A stretch of 10,809 nt of DNA from Thermoplasmata archaeon (GTDB lineage: Archaea > Thermoplasmatota > Thermoplasmata > Thermoplasmatales > Thermoplasmataceae), in NCBI GenBank assembly GCA_021819605.1, contig JAKAQT010000045.1, positions 1 through 10,809 on the forward strand. The letters are read 5' to 3'. Each line of letters begins with the position of its first letter. Position 1 is the first letter of the stretch. Below, one piece after another: positions 6,905-10,809 of this stretch. The notes beneath the pieces were generated by a model. That model was not told the origin of the DNA and did no database searches. It saw only the letters and a list, made by a program, of their open reading frames with translations. A program made the position numbers and the translations under genes.

Positions 6905-6917
6905 GCATTCGGAATGC
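6905..6917. repeat. 13-base inverted repeat
   Basis: GCATTC and GAATGC are perfect arms around a single G. The one-base centre suits a dimeric DNA-binding protein better than an RNA hairpin. It lies about 160 bases before the ClC promoter, and its function is unknown. Confidence 0.35.
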
Positions 6918-7030
6918 ATGACGAGGCACTGCCGGTGAAAGGTGAATTTTCTTTGGTTATAGCCTGGGAATTTTTCAGGCCGGGAAGCTCCATTCACATT
7001 CACCATTTCTCTTTCCGGACTGGCCTGCGA

Positions 7031-7042
7031 TAAATGCATTTA
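7031..7042. repeat. 12-base perfect palindrome upstream of the ClC promoter
   Basis: TAAATGCATTTA reads identically on both strands and lies about 40 bases before the ClC TATA box, centre to centre. This is a plausible operator or activator site, but no regulator is encoded nearby. Confidence 0.4.
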
Positions 7043-7070
7043 AGGAGACATGTTCCATAAGATCATACCC

Positions 7071-7080
7071 CATATATTTT
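7071..7080 (+). promoter_or_regulatory. TATA box of the ClC gene
   Basis: CATATATTTT is centred about 29 bases before the ATG at 7105, predicting a transcript that starts within a few bases of the start codon. Confidence 0.6.
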
Positions 7081-7104
7081 GTATTTCTTAATTATTCAGA
7101 AGTA

Positions 7105-8925
7105 ATGAAGCGGTTTAACGTTGTACAGAGAGCTTGGAATGCCGTTGTATCAATGGTTAACCGCGGATCCGTTGGAAAATGGGTGTTCATTGGCACCCTC
7201 ATCGGAATCATTGCCGGCCTTGGGAGCATAGCGCTTTATGAGAGCATAAAGCTCGTAACACATTACATGCTTTTCGGCATAACCGGATTCAATCCGCCTG
7301 CAACTGGATCTTCCGGTGGTTTGCCTGACTACACTTTTGGGAAATACAGGGCATTTCTTATACCGGTTTCCACGGTTCTGGGAGGGCTCATCTCAGGTTT
7401 CATAGTCTACAGGTTTGCCCCGGAGGCGGAAGGGCATGGCACCGATGCTGCCATAAGTGCATTCCATAATAATAATGGAAAGATCCGCAGGAGGATCCCC
7501 TTTGTGAAGCTTGTTGCATCCGCCGTGACTATTGGCTCAGGCGGAAGTGCAGGCAGGGAAGGGCCAACTGCCCAGATAGCTGCCGGATTTGGATCCTTCG
7601 TTGCAGATGCATTCAAAATGAGCGACCATGACAGAAGGATAGCCATGGCTGCTGGCATAGGTGCAGGAATCGGCAGCATATTCATGGCTCCCCTTGGAGG
7701 TGCGCTTCTCAGCACAGAAATACTGTACCGCCAGGACTTCGAAGTTGAGGCGCTGATACCTTCCATTGTAGCTTCAATTGTTGGCTACTCAATATTTGGA
7801 TTTCTATTTGACTACAAGCCGCTGTTCACCATCCCTGATTCTTCGGTTCTTCTGGGATTTTCCCATCCTGAGTCCCTCATTGTTTATCTTGGCGTGGGCA
7901 TCATAGCCGGACTTGGCGGCATACTCTATGTTAAGGCTTTCTACGGCATACAGGGGCTCTTCAGGAAGATGGGGCGATTCCCGAAAATGCTCAGGCCTGC
8001 ACTGGGTGCGTTGCTCGTTGGCATAATAGCCATCTGGTTTCCTCAGATACTTGGCCTTGGGTATGGGTGGGTGCAGCAGATTTTCTTCCAGAACCTTGAA
8101 CTTCTTCCACTCTGGATACTCCTGGTTCTCTTCTTTCTGAAGATACTGGCAACTTCACTGACCATTGGATCCGGCGGCTCGGGAGGAGTTTTTGCCCCCG
8201 GGATCGTTACTGGGGCGTTCCTTGGTGCTGCCATTGGCATTGTTGTGCATCCTTTCTTTCCGTTTCTCAACGTGGTGGAGATTACCATAGTGGCCATGAT
8301 TTCATTTTTTGGAGGCATAGCAAAGGCACCCATATCAATACTAATCATGGGCACTGAGATGACTGGAGGATTTGCGCTGTTCCTCCCACTGATGCTGGCC
8401 ACCACTGTCTCGTACTTCGTATCTGGCCCCAAATACTCCATTTACAGCGCTCAGGTCAAGGACCGATCAGCTTCTCCAGCACATGCCCTTGAATATGAGA
8501 AACCCGTCATGGATGAGGTGCTTGTTGAGGATGCAATGCAGAGGAACTACCCATGGGTTTCTCCGGATGATGATCTCAGCGTAGCATTGAATCTTTTAAG
8601 AACGACAAAAACCAAGATGGTTGTGGTTGAACTTGCCAGGAATCTTCAGGGCACTATTTCGCTTGAAAATATAAATCCGGATTCAGATCTGAAATCAATG
8701 AAGGTTGAGGAGGTCATGAACAGGAATCCCCTCACCATTTCAAGCAGTGAGAATATCCATGTGGCACTGGACACGCTCATAAAAAGCACCACAGGAAAGC
8801 TGGTTGTTGTGTCGCCCACTGATGGAGAGACAGTCCTCGGAACCATAGGGCTTTCTGAAATTGCAGATGCGTACAACAGACAGGTAAGGAAAATCAAGAA
8901 TATGCAGATTCGGGGTAACAGCTGA
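7105..8925 (+). CDS. ClC-family chloride channel/antiporter with C-terminal CBS pair
   Basis: A 606-residue membrane protein. Residues about 25-440 hold the ClC transport domain with many hydrophobic helices. The gating glutamate is E152 in GREGP (150-154), after GSGGSAG. GSGGSGGVFAPG (355-366) is the second filter segment, and Y447 in SIYSAQ matches the chloride-coordinating Tyr445 of E. coli ClC-ec1. The first filter segment reads GHGTD (111-115) instead of GSGIP, so the central serine is replaced by His. Aligning PLGGALLSTEI by hand puts E205 at ClC-ec1 E202 and I206 at the proton glutamate E203. Residues about 474-592 form two CBS domains, which usually bind adenine nucleotides and gate transport. 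The protein probably exchanges or conducts chloride across the cytoplasmic membrane; channel versus antiporter is undecided. The gene has its own promoter and no partner genes. Confidence 0.93.
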   Translation: MKRFNVVQRAWNAVVSMVNRGSVGKWVFIGTLIGIIAGLGSIALYESIKLVTHYMLFGITGFNPPATGSSGGLPDYTFGKYRAFLIPVSTVLGGLISGFIVYRFAPEAEGHGTDAAISAFHNNNGKIRRRIPFVKLVASAVTIGSGGSAGREGPTAQIAAGFGSFVADAFKMSDHDRRIAMAAGIGAGIGSIFMAPLGGALLSTEILYRQDFEVEALIPSIVASIVGYSIFGFLFDYKPLFTIPDSSVLLGFSHPESLIVYLGVGIIAGLGGILYVKAFYGIQGLFRKMGRFPKMLRPALGALLVGIIAIWFPQILGLGYGWVQQIFFQNLELLPLWILLVLFFLKILATSLTIGSGGSGGVFAPGIVTGAFLGAAIGIVVHPFFPFLNVVEITIVAMISFFGGIAKAPISILIMGTEMTGGFALFLPLMLATTVSYFVSGPKYSIYSAQVKDRSASPAHALEYEKPVMDEVLVEDAMQRNYPWVSPDDDLSVALNLLRTTKTKMVVVELARNLQGTISLENINPDSDLKSMKVEEVMNRNPLTISSSENIHVALDTLIKSTTGKLVVVSPTDGETVLGTIGLSEIADAYNRQVRKIKNMQIRGNS

Positions 8926-8947
8926 TTCAGCATTCTTCCCGGCTGAA
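8926..8947. repeat. Inverted repeat at the 3' end of the ClC gene
   Basis: TTCAGC (8926-8931) and GCTGAA (8942-8947) form a 6-base stem with a 10-base loop immediately after the ClC stop. The first arm can instead pair with GCTGA at 8921-8925, which overlaps the stop codon. It could shape the 3' end of the ClC transcript. No U-tract follows. Confidence 0.35.
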
Positions 8948-9012
8948 AGCACTATTCAATTTCTCCATCATAATTCTCCGATTCAACGTCACCTGCTGGC
9001 ACTGCGCCGGCA

Positions 9013-9028
9013 TGATTTCATGAAATCA
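9013..9028. repeat. 16-base perfect palindrome upstream of the acetyltransferase
   Basis: TGATTTCATGAAATCA is a perfect palindrome with no central spacer. It lies 53 to 68 bases before the acetyltransferase ATG. An uninterrupted 16-base palindrome is the form expected for a dimeric regulator or a restriction-type DNA-binding protein. Confidence 0.55.
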
Positions 9029-9031
9029 CAG

Positions 9032-9046
9032 TCTCCTTACAGGAGA
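9032..9046. repeat. Hairpin with 6-base stem next to the palindrome
   Basis: TCTCCT and AGGAGA pair perfectly around a TAC loop, beginning three bases after the 16-base palindrome. It ends 34 bases before the acetyltransferase ATG, where upstream promoter contacts would be expected. Confidence 0.45.
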
Positions 9047-9080
9047 AAAGTAGAAATCCAATTAGCACTGATCCATACAG

Positions 9081-9539
9081 ATGGCAATCACGAATGCCGA
9101 TTATGGAACCATAAGACAGTTCGACGGAAGAGATCTGGACAGGATTCTTGAGATTGCCTCAGCCTCTCTCTCCGAATACTACTCAGAGGCGCTCATAATG
9201 GATCTGTATGATGAGTGGCCGCAAGCTTTCCTTGTATACACCATGGGGCGCGAGATACAGGGATTCATAATCGGATCAAGATTTTCACCCACAGAAGCAA
9301 GGGTCCTCATACTGGCTGTTGACCAGCAGTTCAGGAACATGGGTATAGGCGGGTCCCTCATGCAGTCCTTCCTTGCGTTGTGCAGCAGAAACAACTTCAT
9401 GAGCGTAAAACTGGAAGTTAGAACGGATAATGATAATGCAATAAATTTTTACAGAAAATTAGGGTTTGTTGTGACATCAAGACTGAAGGCCTACTACAGC
9501 GATTCGTCTGATGCCTACACAATGTGGAAAATACTCTAG
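9081..9539 (+). CDS. GNAT N-acetyltransferase, RimI/Ard1-like
   Basis: A 152-residue GCN5-related acetyltransferase. The acetyl-CoA pyrophosphate loop is QFRNMGIGGS (83-92), matching the Arg/Gln-x-x-Gly-x-Gly/Ala rule with R85, G88 and G90. LEVRTDNDNAINFYRKLGF (111-129) is the RimI/Ard1 signature, with Y124 at the usual general-acid position. The tail YYSDSSDAYTMWK (138-150) also matches RimI-like proteins. Archaeal members acetylate protein N-termini, so that is the likely role; the exact substrate is unknown. The ATG at 9081 places the first strand (TIRQFDGRD) at the normal distance. I see no strong TATA box, but a 16-base palindrome and a hairpin lie just upstream. The TAG stop lies within CTAG, shared with the convergent AdoMet synthetase gene. 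Confidence 0.88.
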   Translation: MAITNADYGTIRQFDGRDLDRILEIASASLSEYYSEALIMDLYDEWPQAFLVYTMGREIQGFIIGSRFSPTEARVLILAVDQQFRNMGIGGSLMQSFLALCSRNNFMSVKLEVRTDNDNAINFYRKLGFVVTSRLKAYYSDSSDAYTMWKIL

Positions 9540-10741
9540 AAAACCGAGACTTTTCCCTCAACGAAGAGGTTGGTCAGGTTCCCTATGTTGGCAAGGCGAT
9601 CGTCAGCCAGGTTCCTTATGTTGTTCTTGATCTTGGACTGGTCCGCGTTGTCTGCGTATATGACCTGGATGCTTGCAACATGCGGATCATCTATGCGCCT
9701 TCCTATCTGCGACACAATCCTGACATGAACCTCCTGAACATCCCCGGGATGTTCCTTCACAATGTCCTGGGCAATCATGTTGGACAGCACATTATACAGC
9801 TTGCCAACGTGTGTGACGGGGTTCTTGCCTGCTGCTGCTTCCATGCTCATTGGCCTGTATGGAGTTATGAGTCCGGAAACCCTGTTTCCCCTTCCAACAG
9901 AGCCGTCATCCCCGTTTTCCATTGACATTCCTGTAACCGTGAGGTAGTGCCCTGTGCCCTTTCCATTCTCGTCGTCAGCTGTGTTCACAAATATCTTTAC
10001 CGGTTCACTGGTGACCTTGGCTGCATTCTTGGCTATGAGTTCTTTCAGCTCACTCTTGACTGAAAAGTACTCAGGATCATCCTTTACGAACTTGTCCACA
10101 TAAGCTGCTGCAACTGTCAGGTTTATGGTTCCGCCCTGCCTAAAACCCATGACCTTTATGTCATAGCCTATGGCAGGCAGCTTTGCCTTCAGTGCCGGCC
10201 CGTTCAGGTATCTCTCAGTCTCGTAAACAAGCCTCTCTGTGTCGGTGTATGGCGCAAAACCCACTCCAAATGAGGTGTCGTTTGCTCTCAGCTTTGATGT
10301 ATCATATATTTCAGTAAGGTCAACTGAACCATGCCCAATCCTGCAGTCGATCATGACATCAGAATCCAGGTCCAGATGCTTGAAGTTTGAATTCAGGAAT
10401 TCCCTGGTCGCCTTTATTGCTATTGACTTGAATGGTATCCTGTCATTTCCAACCTTGGTTGTTGCCCTGCCGCTGAGAAGTATGTAAGTGGGTTCCAGGA
10501 CCTTTCCGCCGCCGAACTGTGGAGCAGACTGTCCCCCAACAACCTCAACCTGGTCCGTATTGTGGTGCAGAATCTTGCCATATTCCTTGAGGTAATACCT
10601 GCTCAGTGCCCTGCTTACGGATTCGGCAATTCCGTCAGAAACGCTGTCCGGATGCCCGATTCCCTTCCTTTCAACAATCTCAACTTCTCTCTTTGCTGTT
10701 GGTGTCTGTATGATGCCTTCGACTGCAATGTTTCTTTCCAT
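9536..10741 (-). CDS. mat: S-adenosylmethionine synthetase, archaeal type
   Basis: A 401-residue archaeal methionine adenosyltransferase, which makes S-adenosylmethionine from methionine and ATP. The archaeal family is very divergent from bacterial MetK. Conserved segments are GIGHPDSVSDGIAE (27-40, with the GHPD motif), GGQSAPQFGGG (69-79), DTSFGVGFAP (155-164), GTGHYLTVTG (262-271), GDDGSVGRGNRV (277-288) and AAAGKNPVTHVGKLYN (302-317). Length is the normal size of about 400, and no expected segment is missing. The ATG at 10741 agrees with the family N-terminus and has a strong TATA box about 28 bases upstream. The stop overlaps the acetyltransferase stop in the tetranucleotide CTAG. It is an essential cytoplasmic enzyme supplying methyl groups. 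It shows no link to its neighbours beyond the convergent arrangement. Confidence 0.96.
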   Translation of the reverse strand: MERNIAVEGIIQTPTAKREVEIVERKGIGHPDSVSDGIAESVSRALSRYYLKEYGKILHHNTDQVEVVGGQSAPQFGGGKVLEPTYILLSGRATTKVGNDRIPFKSIAIKATREFLNSNFKHLDLDSDVMIDCRIGHGSVDLTEIYDTSKLRANDTSFGVGFAPYTDTERLVYETERYLNGPALKAKLPAIGYDIKVMGFRQGGTINLTVAAAYVDKFVKDDPEYFSVKSELKELIAKNAAKVTSEPVKIFVNTADDENGKGTGHYLTVTGMSMENGDDGSVGRGNRVSGLITPYRPMSMEAAAGKNPVTHVGKLYNVLSNMIAQDIVKEHPGDVQEVHVRIVSQIGRRIDDPHVASIQVIYADNADQSKIKNNIRNLADDRLANIGNLTNLFVEGKVSVF

Positions 10742-10765
10742 TATTTTGCCTCTTTTTTCAGGGGA

Positions 10766-10773
10766 TTTATAAA
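10766..10773 (-). promoter_or_regulatory. TATA box of mat
   Basis: TTTATAAA is a perfect 8-base palindrome centred about 28 bases before the mat ATG, giving a predicted transcript start only 2-3 bases before the start codon. Because the box is symmetric it could also serve a gene to the right of the window. Confidence 0.7.
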
Positions 10774-10809
10774 CTGAAATAAAGGTTTTGTATTTCTGGC
10801 TGCCAAATT

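Larger units (their letters stand above)
6770..7104. other. Spacer between xpd and the ClC gene
   Basis: This 335-base stretch holds four inverted repeats and the ClC promoter, listed separately. An open frame at 6836-7033 (65 codons, TTG start) has no recognisable family and contains two of the inverted repeats, so I do not call it a gene. I see no tRNA or other structured RNA of known type. Confidence 0.5.

Noticed and set aside
6836..7033. 65-codon open frame in the xpd-ClC spacer
   Set aside because: It has a TTG start, no family resemblance and unremarkable composition, and it contains two inverted repeats, so it is more likely non-coding.
9524..9925. 133-codon open frame opposite mat
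   Set aside because: It overlaps the conserved mat coding sequence and the end of the acetyltransferase in another frame, and it shows no family motif.

Overview
The window looks like an ordinary housekeeping stretch of a thermoacidophilic archaeon of the order Thermoplasmatales. The evidence is the gene content: an archaeal-type S-adenosylmethionine synthetase, a XerA recombinase, an Fe-S XPD helicase whose cysteine spacing agrees with my recollection of the Thermoplasma acidophilum protein, an archaeal RNase HII and a short-chain polyprenyl diphosphate synthase for archaeal lipids. AGG/AGA arginine codons predominate, and TATA boxes lie about 25-30 bases from the first codon, as expected for leaderless transcripts. 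Base composition looks balanced by eye, which fits Thermoplasma or an uncultured 'plasma' lineage better than the AT-rich Ferroplasma or Picrophilus. The genus cannot be fixed from this sequence alone.

Layout. Bases 1-228 hold the 3' end of ribulose-phosphate 3-epimerase (+). It abuts, stop to stop, a quinone-reductase/acryloyl-CoA-reductase-like MDR oxidoreductase (-, 229-1209). A 291-base spacer (1210-1500) carries divergent promoters for that gene and for xerA (+, 1501-2358). xerA overlaps the end of a geranylgeranyl/farnesyl diphosphate synthase (-, 2355-3413). One nearly symmetric AT box at 3442-3450 appears to drive this synthase and, in the other direction, the cluster rnhB (3476-4132), a six-repeat TPR protein (about 4193-4891) and xpd (4904-6769). 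A 335-base spacer (6770-7104) rich in inverted repeats leads to a ClC chloride transporter with a C-terminal CBS pair (7105-8925). A 155-base spacer with strong palindromes precedes a RimI/Ard1-like acetyltransferase (+, 9081-9539). That gene shares its stop tetranucleotide CTAG with S-adenosylmethionine synthetase (-, 9536-10741), whose TATA box lies at 10766-10773.

How the genes relate. Most are single metabolic or maintenance genes. The one plausible functional grouping is rnhB-TPR-xpd, which places removal of RNA from DNA, a protein-interaction scaffold and a 5'-3' Fe-S helicase side by side. I found no CRISPR array, insertion sequence, tRNA or rRNA, and no convincing undescribed system. 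The most notable observations are the three convergent junctions without any spacer, the shared bidirectional promoter, start sites implied by TATA spacing, the ClC protein with isoleucine where ClC-ec1 has its proton glutamate, and several perfect palindromes in the two spacers around the ClC gene.
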